Notes: generated by a model not told the origin, from the letters alone. Positions 9,159 through 19,317 are shown, counted from the stretch's first letter. The stretch: DNA of 39,154 bases from Pseudomonadota bacterium (GCA_021804595.1 JAJZHH010000007.1:4876-44029); one strand, 5' to 3'. Translations and numbers: made by a program.

Positions 9159-9539
9159 TCAGTCGAACGCCGGCGGCTGCGGACTGACCACCGGCTTGCC
9201 GGCGGCGGCCCAGGCGTCGAAGCCGCCTGCGATCGACTGCACGTGCGTGTAGCCCATGTCGCGCAGCGTCGCCGCGGCCAGCGCGGCGCGGCCGCTGGTC
9301 TTGCAGTAGACGACGATCTTCAGGTCGCGGGCGCCGTAGGCCGGGGTCGCGCTGAGCTTGAACTCGAGCAGGCCGCGCGGCAGCAGCACCGCGCCGGGCA
9401 AGTGGCCGGCAGCGTATTCGTCGGCCTCGCGCACGTCGAGCAGCAGATCGCAGTCGCGCAGCGACTGCTCGGCGGCGTCGAGCTCGACTTCGTGGATCTG
9501 CGCCTTCGCGGCGACGACCAGATCGTGGGCGGACTTCAT
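9159..9539 (-). CDS. Rhodanese-like domain protein
   Basis: LLLDVREADEYAAGHLPGAVLLPRG...IVVYCKTSGRAALAAATLRDMGYTHVQSIAGGFDAW; catalytic Cys loop CKTSGR. Confidence 0.93.
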   Translation of the reverse strand: MKSAHDLVVAAKAQIHEVELDAAEQSLRDCDLLLDVREADEYAAGHLPGAVLLPRGLLEFKLSATPAYGARDLKIVVYCKTSGRAALAAATLRDMGYTHVQSIAGGFDAWAAAGKPVVSPQPPAFD

Positions 9540-9620
9540 GCGGGGCTCCGGTGGCGGGATGACGTACGCTGGCGAACTCGGTCGCCGCGGGCGATGACTC
9601 CAAAATACTACAGCCAGTTT

Positions 9621-10319
9621 ATGGACACGAACTCCGGCGCTGCCGCACCTGACCTCGGGCTCGACGGCGCGGTGGCCACCGCGCTGTTCGTCGGCGACAT
9701 CCGGCCGCTGCCCGAATCGGGGCGGCCGACCGGCATGTACAAGACCGCGCTGGGCGCGCCGGCGCGGCTCGGGGTCGACGGCTTCGACGTCGACCGGCAG
9801 GCCGACCGACGCGTGCACGGCGGCCCGGAAAAGGCCGTGCACCTGTACCCGTCGATGCACCTGGCGCGGCTCGCCGCGCGCTTCCCGCGCGCCGCCGCGC
9901 AATTGGTGCCGGGCGCGATCGGCGAGAACCTGTCGGCCGCGCTCGACGAGTCGGCGGTGCGCGTCGGCGAGGTCTGGAGCCTGGGCGACGCGCTGCTGCA
10001 GATCTGCCAGCCGCGCAACCCGTGCTGGAAGATCGACGAACGCTTCGGCTGCCCCGGCATGGCCGCCTACATCGTCGAGGCGCGCATCACCGGCTGGTAC
10101 TGGCGGGTGCTGCGCGGCAGCGTCGTGCAGCCCGGCGACGCGCTGCGCCGGCAACACACGGACGCCGCGGCGCCGACGCTGCGCGACGCGCTCGAGCTGT
10201 GGCACACGCCGCGCGCCGACACCGCGGCGCTGGCGCGGCTGGCGCAAGTCGACGGCATCGCCGCGCACTGGCGGCACAAGATCGAGCAACGCATCGACTG
10301 GCTCGCGCGCCAGCGCTGA
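9621..10319 (+). CDS. MOSC domain protein (YiiM-like)
   Basis: MDTNSGAAAPDLGLDGAVATALFVGDIRPL...DRQADRRVHGGPEKAVHLYP...GAIGENLSA...GDALLQICQPRNPCWKIDERFG is typical of MOSC proteins. Confidence 0.9.
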   Translation: MDTNSGAAAPDLGLDGAVATALFVGDIRPLPESGRPTGMYKTALGAPARLGVDGFDVDRQADRRVHGGPEKAVHLYPSMHLARLAARFPRAAAQLVPGAIGENLSAALDESAVRVGEVWSLGDALLQICQPRNPCWKIDERFGCPGMAAYIVEARITGWYWRVLRGSVVQPGDALRRQHTDAAAPTLRDALELWHTPRADTAALARLAQVDGIAAHWRHKIEQRIDWLARQR

Positions 10320-10419
10320 GCGCAGCGCGCGCGGGCGCCGGCCGCCAGCGCCAGTGGCACCATGCGCGACGTGCGCAATGGCGCCGCGCGCGCGCCGCGG
10401 CTGCGTCTACGATGCGCGG

Positions 10420-11820
10420 ATGAACCCACAGCACGACACCGCGGCCGCGCTGGCCGACGACAAGACCCAACTGGCCGCGGCGCTGGCCGCGGCGGGCGCG
10501 CGCCGCGTCGAATGCGCGATGGCCGACTTCAGCGCCATCGCGCGCGGCAAACTGGCGCTGCGCGACGATGCGCTGGCCGGCTGCAAGCTGCCCAGCGTGC
10601 TGCTGGGCATGACCGTGACCGGCGGCGCGCCGACCGAGATGTTCGGCAGCGTGCTGCCCGGCGCCTACACCGATCTGTCGCTGGTCGCCGATGCGTCGAC
10701 GCTGGCACCGCGCCCCGGGCGCACCGACGAAGCCAGCGTGATCTGCGAGCCGACCGGCAGCTGGCACGCGCCGCGCTACGGCCGCGAGCTCGGGGCGCAC
10801 GAACTGTCGCCGCGCGCGGCGCTGCGCCGGGTGCTCGCGGCGTGGCGCGACGCCGGGCTGCGCGCCACCGTCGCTCCCGAGCTCGAGTTGTTCCTGCTGC
10901 AGCGCCGCGTCGACGCCGGCGCTGTGCAACTCGACGCGGCGGCCGCCGGCGGCGGCTCCGGCGCGCGCGAAATGGCCTGCGAGCAGTATTCGCTCGAACG
11001 CACCGCGCAGTTCGAAGCGTATTTCGACGCGCTGTACGCGGCCGCCGACGCGCTGCGCATCCCGCTCAGCGGGCATCTGCACGAAGCCGCGCTGTCGCAG
11101 TACGAGGTCAACTTCGCGCCGGGCGAGCCGCTGGCGCAGGCCGACGCGGTGTGGCGCTTCAAGCGCGTCGCGCGCGAACTCGCGGTGCGCCACGGCTTCC
11201 TCGCCAGCTTCGCCGCCAAACCCTTCCTCGACCAGCCCGGCACCGGCATGCACTGGCACTTCAGCGTGCAGCGCGACGGCGCGGATTGGCCGCAGCTGTT
11301 CGCCACGCCCGCCGGCGAGTCGACCGCGGCGCTGGGCCATTTCATCGCCGGCGTGCAGCGCGGCGCGCCGGGTGCGATGGCGCTGTTCGCGCCTTACGAC
11401 ATGTCGTTCGACCGCATCGCGCTCAGCGACGCGTCGCCGACCCACGCCGACTGGGGCGAGGACGATCGCCACGCGGCGCTGCGCGTTCCCGCCTCCGGTG
11501 CCGCCGCGCGACGCGTCGAGAACCGGCTGCCCGGCGGCGACGCCAACCCCTATCTGGTCGTCGCCGCGACGCTGGCGCTGGGGCTCGACGGGCTGCGCGC
11601 GGCGCAGCCGCCGCTGGGCGGACGCGACGACGCGCTGAAACTGCCGCGCACACTGCCCGAGGCGCTGGCCGCGCTGCAGCGCTCGGACGTGCTGCGGCGC
11701 TGGCTGGGCGCGCCGCTGGTCGATCTGTACGTCGCGCTGAAAACGCAGGAACACGCCGAGCGCGGCGCCGCCGACGATGCACGGCAGTGGGACCTGCGCC
11801 ACCTGATCGAACTGGCCTGA
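10420..11820 (+). CDS. puuA: Glutamine synthetase family protein, gamma-glutamylpolyamine synthetase-like (PuuA-type)
   Basis: Reads as GS family: MADFSAIARGKLA, GTGMHWHFSV, RVENRLPGGDANPYLVVAATLALGLDGL. Followed by an FAD oxidase with TGATG overlap. Confidence 0.75.
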   Translation: MNPQHDTAAALADDKTQLAAALAAAGARRVECAMADFSAIARGKLALRDDALAGCKLPSVLLGMTVTGGAPTEMFGSVLPGAYTDLSLVADASTLAPRPGRTDEASVICEPTGSWHAPRYGRELGAHELSPRAALRRVLAAWRDAGLRATVAPELELFLLQRRVDAGAVQLDAAAAGGGSGAREMACEQYSLERTAQFEAYFDALYAAADALRIPLSGHLHEAALSQYEVNFAPGEPLAQADAVWRFKRVARELAVRHGFLASFAAKPFLDQPGTGMHWHFSVQRDGADWPQLFATPAGESTAALGHFIAGVQRGAPGAMALFAPYDMSFDRIALSDASPTHADWGEDDRHAALRVPASGAAARRVENRLPGGDANPYLVVAATLALGLDGLRAAQPPLGGRDDALKLPRTLPEALAALQRSDVLRRWLGAPLVDLYVALKTQEHAERGAADDARQWDLRHLIELA

Positions 11821-13109
11821 TGTTTCGCGGAGGCGCCGATTACCCGCCGAGCTGGTACGCGGCGACCGCGTCGCCGCCGCCGCCGCGCACGACGCCGCCG
11901 CCGGCCGAAGTCGACGTCGCCATCGTCGGTGGCGGCTTCTTCGGCCTGTACTGCGCGTTGCGGCTGGCACAGGCCGGGCGCCGCGTCGCGCTGCTCGAGG
12001 CCAGCCGCCTCGGCTGGGGCGGCTCGGGGCGCAACGGCGGCCAGCTGGTGCCGGGGCTGTCGTGCGGCTGGGCCAGGCTGCGCACGGCGCTCGGCGCTCA
12101 GCTCACCGCCGAGATGCAGCGCGAGTCGCAGCGCGCGCTGCAGCAGATCCGCGCATTGATCGCCGAGCGTGCTATCGATTGCGAACTGGCCGACGGCCAC
12201 GTCGAAGTCGCGGTGCTCGAGCGCCGCGTGCGCGCCTTGCACGACGCGATCGACGAGGCGCGGCGCGACTGGGGCGACACCCGGCTGCGCTTCGTCGACC
12301 GCGCCGAGCTCGGCGCCTACGTCGATTCGCCGCGCTACCGCGCCGGCCTGTTCGACCCCGACGCGGCGCACCTGCACCCGCTCAAATACCTGTTCGGCGT
12401 CGCCGCCGCGGCCGAGGCCGCCGGCGCGACGCTGCACGAGGGCTGCCGCGTCGCCGGCTACCGCGAGCTGGCCGACGGCGTGCGCGTGCAGCTGAGCGAC
12501 GGCGCCTCGCTGCGCTGCGCGCAGCTGGTGCTCGCCGCCGGCGCCTACGTCGACCGCGTCGACCCGCGGCTGGCCGCGCGCGTGCTGCCGGTCGGCAGCT
12601 TCATCGGCGTCACCGCGCCGCTGGGCGAAGCCGCGTGCCGGCAGCTGCTGCCGGGCAACCACGCGGTCTACGACAACCAGTTCATCCTCGAATACTTCCG
12701 CACCACCGCCGACCACCGGCTGCTGTTCGGCGGCCGCTGCACCTACCTCGGCGGCACGCCGCGACGGCTGGCCGACGCGATGCGCACGAACATCGTGCGC
12801 GCTTTCCCGCAGCTGCGCGGCGTCGCCGTCGACTACGCCTGGGGCGGCCACATCGACGTCACGCTGCGCCGGTTGCCGGACTGGGGCCGGCGCGGCGATC
12901 GTCTTTACTGGGCGCAGGGTTTCTGCGGCCACGGCATGGTGCCGACACGCATCGCGGCCAATGTGGTCACCGAAGCGATGCTCGGCGAGCCGACGCGGCT
13001 CGACGCGTTCGCCGCGATCGTCAACCCGCGCTTTCCCGGCGGCGAGCGCGTCGGCGCGCTGCTGCAGGCGCTGGGCATGAGCTGGTACCGCTTGCGCGAC
13101 CGGGTCTGA
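11820..13109 (+). CDS. puuB: FAD-dependent oxidoreductase, gamma-glutamylputrescine oxidase-like (PuuB-type)
   Basis: VDVAIVGGGFFGLYCALRLAQAGRRVALLEA dinucleotide-binding motif; SGRNGGQLVPG; YAWGGHIDVTLRRLPDWG; FCGHGMVPTRIAANVVTEAMLG. DAO/PuuB family. Confidence 0.75.
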   Translation: MFRGGADYPPSWYAATASPPPPRTTPPPAEVDVAIVGGGFFGLYCALRLAQAGRRVALLEASRLGWGGSGRNGGQLVPGLSCGWARLRTALGAQLTAEMQRESQRALQQIRALIAERAIDCELADGHVEVAVLERRVRALHDAIDEARRDWGDTRLRFVDRAELGAYVDSPRYRAGLFDPDAAHLHPLKYLFGVAAAAEAAGATLHEGCRVAGYRELADGVRVQLSDGASLRCAQLVLAAGAYVDRVDPRLAARVLPVGSFIGVTAPLGEAACRQLLPGNHAVYDNQFILEYFRTTADHRLLFGGRCTYLGGTPRRLADAMRTNIVRAFPQLRGVAVDYAWGGHIDVTLRRLPDWGRRGDRLYWAQGFCGHGMVPTRIAANVVTEAMLGEPTRLDAFAAIVNPRFPGGERVGALLQALGMSWYRLRDRV

Positions 13110-13155
13110 CGCGGCATCACGCCGCGACGCCGGCCGCGGCTGGGCCGCCATGCCT

Positions 13156-13180
13156 GAAACCACGTGTTATGCATGGTTTC
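13156..13180. promoter_or_regulatory. Inverted repeat GAAACCA-N11-TGGTTTC
   Basis: Perfect 7-bp arms (13156-13162/13174-13180), just upstream of a TATAAC hexamer and the small ORF at 13234. Confidence 0.35.
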
Positions 13181-13233
13181 TCAAGCGTGTATAACTGCAA
13201 CACCGATTGTCAGATTCGGTGGGCGGGGCCGGC

Positions 13234-13452
13234 ATGAACAGCGCACACGAACTTGAACGGCTGCATGGCCGCATCTGCGCGATCCTCGATTGCGCGGCCG
13301 CCGAGATTGTGCTGCGCGGCACCGTCGACGGCCTGATCGAGCTGCGCAGCTACGAGCTGGACGAGGCCTTTCGCTGGGCACACCATGCGTCGCTGGTCGG
13401 CTCGGCCGACGAGCTGCTGCAGTGGGCGCGGCGCGCGCGGCGCACGGCGTGA
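13234..13452 (+). CDS. Small hypothetical protein (about 72 aa)
   Basis: MNSAHELERLHGRICAILDCAAAEIVLRGTVDGLIELRSYELDEAFRWAHHASLVGSADELLQWARRARRTA. Plausible soluble protein with its own upstream AT-richer region; no recognised family. Confidence 0.45.
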   Translation: MNSAHELERLHGRICAILDCAAAEIVLRGTVDGLIELRSYELDEAFRWAHHASLVGSADELLQWARRARRTA

Positions 13453-13466
13453 CGCGCGGCCGCCGC

Positions 13467-13482
13467 GCCGCATCAGTGCGGC
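13467..13482. terminator. Possible bidirectional stem-loop between convergent genes
   Basis: GCCGCA-TCAG-TGCGGC, perfect 6-bp arms, between the small ORF stop and the ilvD stop; no U-tract. Confidence 0.35.
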
Positions 13483-13483
13483 A

Positions 13484-15334
13484 TCAGCGCCGCAGTTGCG
13501 CGAGGTCGCGCACCGCGCCGGTATCGGCCGACGTGGTCATCGCCGCGTAGGCCTGCAGCGCCGCCGAGACCTGGCGCTGGCGCCCGATCGGCTGCCACGC
13601 CGCGTCGCCGCGCGCCAGCATCGCGGCGCGTCGGCGCGCCAGCTCCTCGTCGCTGACCGCGAGCCGGATGCTGCGCTGCGCGATGTCGATCTCGATCGTG
13701 TCGCCGTCCTCGACCAGCGCGATCGCGCCGCCCATCGCCGCCTCGGGCGAAGCGTGGCCGATCGACAGCCCCGAGGTGCCGCCGGAGAAGCGTCCGTCGG
13801 TCAGCAGCGCGCACTGCTTGCCCAGTCCACGGCTCTTCAGATACGAGGTGGGGTACAGCATCTCCTGCATGCCCGGGCCGCCCTTCGGCCCCTCAAAGCG
13901 GATCACGACGACGTCACCGGCCTGCACCTGCTCGCCGAGAATGCCTTCGACCGCGTCGTCCTGGCTCTCGAAGACGCGGGCGCGGCCGCTGAAACTCCAG
14001 ATCGACTCGTCGACGCCGGCGGTCTTCACGATGCAGCCGCGCTCGGCGATGTTGCCGTACAGCACCGCCAGCCCGCCGTCGCGGCTGAACGCATGGGCCA
14101 CGTCGCGGATCACGCCGTGCTCGCGGTCGACGTCGAGCGCCTTCCAGCGGCTGTCCTGCGAGAACGCGACCTGCGTCGGCACGCCGCCCGGCGCGGCGCG
14201 GTAGAAGTGCTGCGCGGCGTCGTCGGCGCCAGCCTTGACATCCCAGCGCGCCAGCGCCTCGCCCAGCGTCGGCGCGTGCACCGTGCGCACGTCGGTGTGC
14301 AGCAGACCGCCGCGCGCGAGCTCGCCGAGAATGGCCATGATGCCGCCGGCGCGGTGCACGTCCTCGATGTGCACGTCGGCCACCGACGGCGCCACCTTGC
14401 ACAGGCACGGCACGCGGCGCGAAATGCGGTCGATGTCGGCCATCGTGAACGGCACCTGCGCTTCGTGCGCCGCGGCCAGCAGGTGCAGCACGGTGTTGGT
14501 CGAGCCGCCCATCGCCATGTCGAGCGCGACGGCGTTCTCGAACGCCTTGAAGGTCGCGATCGAGCGCGGCAGCACGCCGGCGTCGTCGCCTTCGTAATGC
14601 TGCCGGGCCAGCGCGACGATGCGTCGCCCGGCCTCGCGGAACAGGCCCTCGCGATCGGCGTGGGTCGCCACCAGCGTGCCGTTGCCGGGCAGCGACAGGC
14701 CCAGCGCCTCGGTCAGGCAGTTCATCGAATTGGCGGTGAACATGCCCGAGCACGAGCCGCAGGTCGGGCACGCCGAGCGCTCGATCGCGGCGACTTCGTC
14801 GTCGCTGCAGCTGCGGTCGGCGGCCTTGACCATCGCGTCGACCAGGTCGAGCGCGACGACCTTGCCTTCGAGCTTGACCTTGCCGGCTTCCATCGGCCCG
14901 CCGGAAACGAAGATCACCGGGATGTTCAGCCGCAGCGCGGCCATCAGCATGCCGGGGGTGATCTTGTCGCAGTTGGAGATGCACACCAGCGCGTCGGCGC
15001 AGTGCGCGTTGACCATGTATTCGACGCTGTCGGCGATCAGCTCGCGGCTGGGCAGCGAATACAGCATGCCGCCGTGGCCCATCGCGATGCCGTCGTCGAT
15101 CGCGATGGTGTTGAATTCCTTGGCCACGCCGCCGGCGGCCTCGATCTCGCGCGCGACCAGCTGGCCGAGGTCCTTCAGGTGCACGTGGCCGGGGACGAAC
15201 TGGGTGAAGCTGTTCGCGACCGCGATGATCGGCTTGTCGAAGTCCGCGTCCTTCATGCCGGTGGCGCGCCACAGGGCGCGCGCCCCGGCCATGTTGCGGC
15301 CGGCGGTCGAGGTGCGGGAACGGTACTGGGGCAT
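13484..15334 (-). CDS. ilvD: Dihydroxy-acid dehydratase
   Basis: [151 protein letters not shown]; near-consensus IlvD. Confidence 0.97.
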   Translation of the reverse strand: MPQYRSRTSTAGRNMAGARALWRATGMKDADFDKPIIAVANSFTQFVPGHVHLKDLGQLVAREIEAAGGVAKEFNTIAIDDGIAMGHGGMLYSLPSRELIADSVEYMVNAHCADALVCISNCDKITPGMLMAALRLNIPVIFVSGGPMEAGKVKLEGKVVALDLVDAMVKAADRSCSDDEVAAIERSACPTCGSCSGMFTANSMNCLTEALGLSLPGNGTLVATHADREGLFREAGRRIVALARQHYEGDDAGVLPRSIATFKAFENAVALDMAMGGSTNTVLHLLAAAHEAQVPFTMADIDRISRRVPCLCKVAPSVADVHIEDVHRAGGIMAILGELARGGLLHTDVRTVHAPTLGEALARWDVKAGADDAAQHFYRAAPGGVPTQVAFSQDSRWKALDVDREHGVIRDVAHAFSRDGGLAVLYGNIAERGCIVKTAGVDESIWSFSGRARVFESQDDAVEGILGEQVQAGDVVVIRFEGPKGGPGMQEMLYPTSYLKSRGLGKQCALLTDGRFSGGTSGLSIGHASPEAAMGGAIALVEDGDTIEIDIAQRSIRLAVSDEELARRRAAMLARGDAAWQPIGRQRQVSAALQAYAAMTTSADTGAVRDLAQLRR

Positions 15335-15526
15335 GGAAAACTCCGCTGGGGTGTCCGGTAGGCTTGCGGCGCTCGGCGGCGCCGCCGGCGCCACGGCGCG
15401 GGCCGCGGCGCGATGCGCTCGATGTTACGGGCATTCGAGCGGCCGCGAGCGGCGCCGCGCGGATACACTTGCGAACACCTACCCCGAGCGACGCCGCTGC
15501 GGCAGCGTCGCCGGGCCGCCCTCGTC

Positions 15527-15934
15527 ATGCTCAACCCGTTCACGCGACTGCCCCGTCTGCGCCTCGCGACCACCTGGATCGCGCTGGCCGCGCTCGTGCT
15601 GGCGCCGCTGGCGCAGGCGATGCGCGCGCCGCCGCGGGCCATCGAAGTGCCGTTCTGCGACGCCGGCGCGAACGCGGCCGCGCCGCGCGGGTCGGTGCCG
15701 ACGCGCGGCCCGCAGGCTCCGCCGGCGCACGTCGTGCTGTGTTTCGCCGGCGGCGCCGGCGGCGCCGGCGTGCAGCCGCAGCCGTTCCTGCCGACGCCGA
15801 TCGCCGCCCCGCTCAGCGTCGACACCGGCGCGCTGCTGCGCGTCGCGGCGCTGCCGCGCCTGCGCGCCGCACCACGCGTCTGGATCCAGCCCCCCGGTCG
15901 GGCCCCGCCGGCGATGGCGCCGGCATTCGCCTGA
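15527..15934 (+). CDS. Small exported DUF2946-like protein
   Basis: MLNPFTRLPRLRLATTWIALAALVLAPLAQAMRAPPRAIEVPFCDAG...HVVLCFAGG...; signal/TM-like N-terminus, paired Cys segments, immediately upstream of a copper-type TonB receptor. Confidence 0.6.
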   Translation: MLNPFTRLPRLRLATTWIALAALVLAPLAQAMRAPPRAIEVPFCDAGANAAAPRGSVPTRGPQAPPAHVVLCFAGGAGGAGVQPQPFLPTPIAAPLSVDTGALLRVAALPRLRAAPRVWIQPPGRAPPAMAPAFA

Positions 15935-16077
15935 CAGGCTGTTCCCGACAGCCTGCCGACGCTGCGCGTCGGCGGCCCGCGCCGCCGACGCGTCTCCCTT
16001 GCCTCCGCGGCTGCGCCGCGCCGACGCGCCGACCCGGCGTCGCCGGCGCGCGCGCCGCGTCCGCTCGAGCCTGACCC

Positions 16078-18414
16078 ATGACTCTTCACCGTACTCCACG
16101 GCGCCGCCCGTTCGCGCCCGCCGTCCCCCGTGCTTTTTCCGTTCCCGCCACCTTGACCGTCGCGACGCCGATCGCGCTGCTGGTCGCGGCCGCGCTCGCG
16201 CCCGCGGCACGCGCCGCCTGCGTGGACTGCCGCGAAGCCCCAGCGACCGCCGCCTCGGCTGCCGCGTCGACCCTGCGCGCGGAGCCGGCACCCGCCCTTC
16301 CCGCCGTCGAAGTGCGCGGTGCCGTCGCCCCCGGCGCCGGCGTCTCGCGCGCGTCGCGCGCCCCGGCCACCGAGGTCGACGCCGCGCGCCTGCTGCTGGG
16401 CCTGCCCGGCGTGTCGTTGAACGCCGCCGGCGGCTTCAGCAGCCTGCCGCAGATCGACGGTCTCAGCGACGACCGGCTCGCGGTGCAACTCGACGGCGCC
16501 GGGCTCGTCGCCAGCTGCCCGAACCACATGAATCCGGTGCTGTCCTACGCGCTGCCGAGCGCTGTCGGTCGCGTCACCGTGTACCGTGGCGCCAGGCCGG
16601 TGTCGTCGGGCGGCGACGCGATCGGCGGCGCCGTCGTCGTCGACTCGGCGCCGCCGCAGTTCGCCGCGCCGGGGCGCACGATCCGCGGCGGCGAGCTCGG
16701 CATCGGCCTGCGCAGCAACGGCCGTGCGCGCGCCGGCGACGTCTCCGCGCACTACGGCAGCGACAGCTTCGCGCTGCGTTACGACGGCGCGGCCGCCAGC
16801 GCCGACGACCTGCACGCCGGCGGCGATTTCAAGGCCTTCGACGCCAGCGGCCGGCCGGGCCAGAGCCTGGGCCGCGACGTCATCGGCTCGACCGCCTACC
16901 GCGTGCGCAACCAGCGCCTGAGCGCGGCCTGGCGGCGCGACGACGATACCTTCGGCGTCACGCTGGCGGCGCAGGACGCGCCGCTGGAAGGCTTCCCGAA
17001 CCAGCGCATGGACCTGCTCGGCAATACCGAGCGCCGCGTCGAACTGAGCTGGACCCGCGCGCTGGCCGGCGCGACCGTCGACGCCAGGGTGTATGCCGAG
17101 CGCGTCGCGCATTCGATGAACTTCGGCGCCGATCGCCAGTTCCTGTATGGCGACGCCGCCGGCATGCCGATGAACACCGACAGCCACACTGCCGGCGCCG
17201 ACCTCAAGGCCGCCATCGAGCTCGACGCCGCCAACACGCTGCGCGCAGGCGCCGACTGGCAGCGCTACCGGCTCGACGACTTCTGGCCGGCCAGCGGCAG
17301 CGGCATGATGGCGCCGGACGCCTTCGCCAACATCGCCGACGGCCGCCGCGACCGCCTCGGCGTCTGGGGCGAGTGGCAGCGCCAGCTCGACCGCGGCTGG
17401 CAGCTGCTGGCCGGCGCCAGGCTCGAGCAGGTGCGCAGTGCGGCCGGCGCGGTGCACGGCTACGCGCTGCCCGGCGCTGCGTGGCCGGGCCCCGGCATGC
17501 AACTGCGCGACGCGCAGGCTTTCAACGCGTCGACGCGCTCGGCCCGCGACGACAACGTCGACCTGTCGCTGATCGCGCGCGGACGGCCGGCGCGCCACGT
17601 CGACGTCGAGTTCGGCATCGCGCGCAATGTGCGCTCGCCGAGCCTGTACCAGCGCTACCCGTGGTCGACCTGGCCGATGGCCGCGGTGATGAACAACCTG
17701 ATCGGCGACGGCAACGGCTACATCGGCAACCCGGCGTTGGCCCCCGAGCGCGCGACGACGGTGTCGGCCACGCTCGAGCTGCACGACGACGACCGCGCCT
17801 GGCGCGTCGCGGCGATGCCGTTCTACACCCACGTCGCCGACTACATCGACGCGGTGCAGTGGAACGCGGCGACCGACAGCGCGGTCGCCGTCCCGGTCAC
17901 CGAGCGCTTCGTCACCCTCAAATACCAGAACCAGGCGGCGCGGCTGTACGGCATCGACCTGTCGGGGCGCATGCCGCTGCTGCGCCACGCCGCGGCCGGC
18001 GACGTCGACCTCGAAGCCCTGCTGGGCTGGGTACGCGGCGTCAACACCGACACCGGTGACCACCTCTACGGATTGATGCCGCCGCACGCGCGCTTCACCG
18101 TCGAGCAACGGCTGCGCGGCTGGCGCAACGCCGTCGAGCTGGTGCTGGTCGACGCGAAGACCTCGGTGTCGACGGTGCGCAACGAAGTGCCGACGGCAGG
18201 CTACGCGCTGCTGAACCTGCGCGCCAGCCGCTCGTGGTCGAGCTGGCGAGTCGATTTCGGCGTCGACAATGTATTCGACCGCGCCTACGCGCTGCCCACC
18301 GGCGGCGCCTACGTCGGCCAGGGGCGAACGATGGCGATCAACGGCGTACCCTGGGGCATCGCGCTGCCCGGTCAGGGGCGCAGCGTCTACGCGCGCGGCA
18401 CGTTGACGTTCTGA
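16078..18414 (+). CDS. TonB-dependent copper receptor (OprC/NosA-like)
   Basis: Plug and barrel pattern: LAVQLDGAGLVASCPNHMNPVLSYALPSAVGRVTVYRGARPVSSGGDAIGGAVVV ... FGVDNVFDRAYALPTGG...GQGRSVYARGTLTF. CPNHM (CxxxM) and HSM (HxM) match the OprC copper-ligand motifs. Confidence 0.88.
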   Translation: MTLHRTPRRRPFAPAVPRAFSVPATLTVATPIALLVAAALAPAARAACVDCREAPATAASAAASTLRAEPAPALPAVEVRGAVAPGAGVSRASRAPATEVDAARLLLGLPGVSLNAAGGFSSLPQIDGLSDDRLAVQLDGAGLVASCPNHMNPVLSYALPSAVGRVTVYRGARPVSSGGDAIGGAVVVDSAPPQFAAPGRTIRGGELGIGLRSNGRARAGDVSAHYGSDSFALRYDGAAASADDLHAGGDFKAFDASGRPGQSLGRDVIGSTAYRVRNQRLSAAWRRDDDTFGVTLAAQDAPLEGFPNQRMDLLGNTERRVELSWTRALAGATVDARVYAERVAHSMNFGADRQFLYGDAAGMPMNTDSHTAGADLKAAIELDAANTLRAGADWQRYRLDDFWPASGSGMMAPDAFANIADGRRDRLGVWGEWQRQLDRGWQLLAGARLEQVRSAAGAVHGYALPGAAWPGPGMQLRDAQAFNASTRSARDDNVDLSLIARGRPARHVDVEFGIARNVRSPSLYQRYPWSTWPMAAVMNNLIGDGNGYIGNPALAPERATTVSATLELHDDDRAWRVAAMPFYTHVADYIDAVQWNAATDSAVAVPVTERFVTLKYQNQAARLYGIDLSGRMPLLRHAAAGDVDLEALLGWVRGVNTDTGDHLYGLMPPHARFTVEQRLRGWRNAVELVLVDAKTSVSTVRNEVPTAGYALLNLRASRSWSSWRVDFGVDNVFDRAYALPTGGAYVGQGRTMAINGVPWGIALPGQGRSVYARGTLTF

Positions 18415-18430
18415 GCGCCCCAGGGCCGGG

Positions 18431-18492
18431 CTGCGCCCAGCCCGCCCCCCGCGGGGGGCAAGGAAACTTGGGAGCGGCCCGGCGTTTCCTTG
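18431..18492. repeat. Cluster of stem-loops after the copper receptor
   Basis: GGGCTG-CGCC-CAGCCC, GCCCCCCGCGGGGGGC (16-nt palindrome), and CAAGGAAAC (18459-18467)/GTTTCCTTG (18484-18492) lie in tandem. Likely terminator and/or a dispersed intergenic repeat. Confidence 0.45.
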
Positions 18493-18570
18493 TGAGCCAC
18501 CGTGGGCGGAGTGACGACGCGCTCAAGTTGTTGCGAATTGCGTCGTCACTCTCGTCATCCAGCGAGGGGA

Positions 18571-19317
18571 ATGGGGATGGAGCTCGAAGCCCAACGGTCC
18601 GACAGCGCCGGCGACGTCGTCGCGCGCTCGATCGAACTCGCCCGCGAGGCCGCGGCCAGCGCGCAGGACACCAGCACTGCGGCCGACTCGTCGCTCGGGG
18701 TCGTGATGAACGTGCGCATGGTCGCCGGCATGATGGGCGAGCTGTCCAGCGGCATGCAGGCCGCGCAGCAGCACGTCGACGCCGCGCGCGCCGGCTCGAG
18801 CACCGTCGCCGAGGAAACCCGCCACACCGGGCAGGCGCTCGAGGATCTGCTGCACGACATCGTCGACATCTCGAACTCGGCGCGGCTGATCCGTTCGGTG
18901 GCCGGCCAGGTCAACATGCTCGCGCTCAACGCGGCGATCGAGGCCGCGCGCGCCGGCGAGCATGGCCGCGGCTTCGCGGTCGTCGCCGACGAAGTCAAGT
19001 CGCTGGCCGACGTGACCGCGCAGACCACCGGCAAGATCGACGCGCAGCTCGAGGCGATCCGCCGTGCGGTCGCCGAGCTCGCCGACTCGTTGCGCAAGGT
19101 CAACCAGAGCTACTCGACCATCGCGCAGACTATCGAAACCGTCGCGACCAGCGTGCAGCAGCAAGGCGAGAGCTTCGGTGCGATGATCGGCTACGCCAAC
19201 GAGGCCGCCGACAGCGCGGAGACGATGGGCGAGACGCTGGGCCGCGCGGCGACCATGCAGACCGCGCTGGCCGACCAGCTCACGCGCCTGTGCGAGGCGA
19301 TCGGCTCGCGCGACTGA
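18571..19317 (+). CDS. Short soluble methyl-accepting chemotaxis-type protein
   Basis: [40 protein letters not shown] is the MCP signalling tip. 248 aa, with no TM segment or separate sensor domain visible. Confidence 0.85.
   Translation: MGMELEAQRSDSAGDVVARSIELAREAAASAQDTSTAADSSLGVVMNVRMVAGMMGELSSGMQAAQQHVDAARAGSSTVAEETRHTGQALEDLLHDIVDISNSARLIRSVAGQVNMLALNAAIEAARAGEHGRGFAVVADEVKSLADVTAQTTGKIDAQLEAIRRAVAELADSLRKVNQSYSTIAQTIETVATSVQQQGESFGAMIGYANEAADSAETMGETLGRAATMQTALADQLTRLCEAIGSRD

Noticed and set aside
10362-11819. N-terminal part of the 915-aa plus ORF as an extension of the PuuB-like protein
   Set aside because: This part is an out-of-frame read of the PuuA-like gene; the real protein starts at the TGATG overlap (11820).
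10087-13163. Minus-strand ORFs of 627 and 537 aa
   Set aside because: Antisense to MOSC, PuuA-like and PuuB-like genes, which have clear family motifs.
14619-18059. 1146-aa plus-strand ORF and the overlapping 951-aa minus-strand ORF (15253-18108)
   Set aside because: Both overlap ilvD and the copper receptor in wrong frames; Arg/Ala-rich noise.
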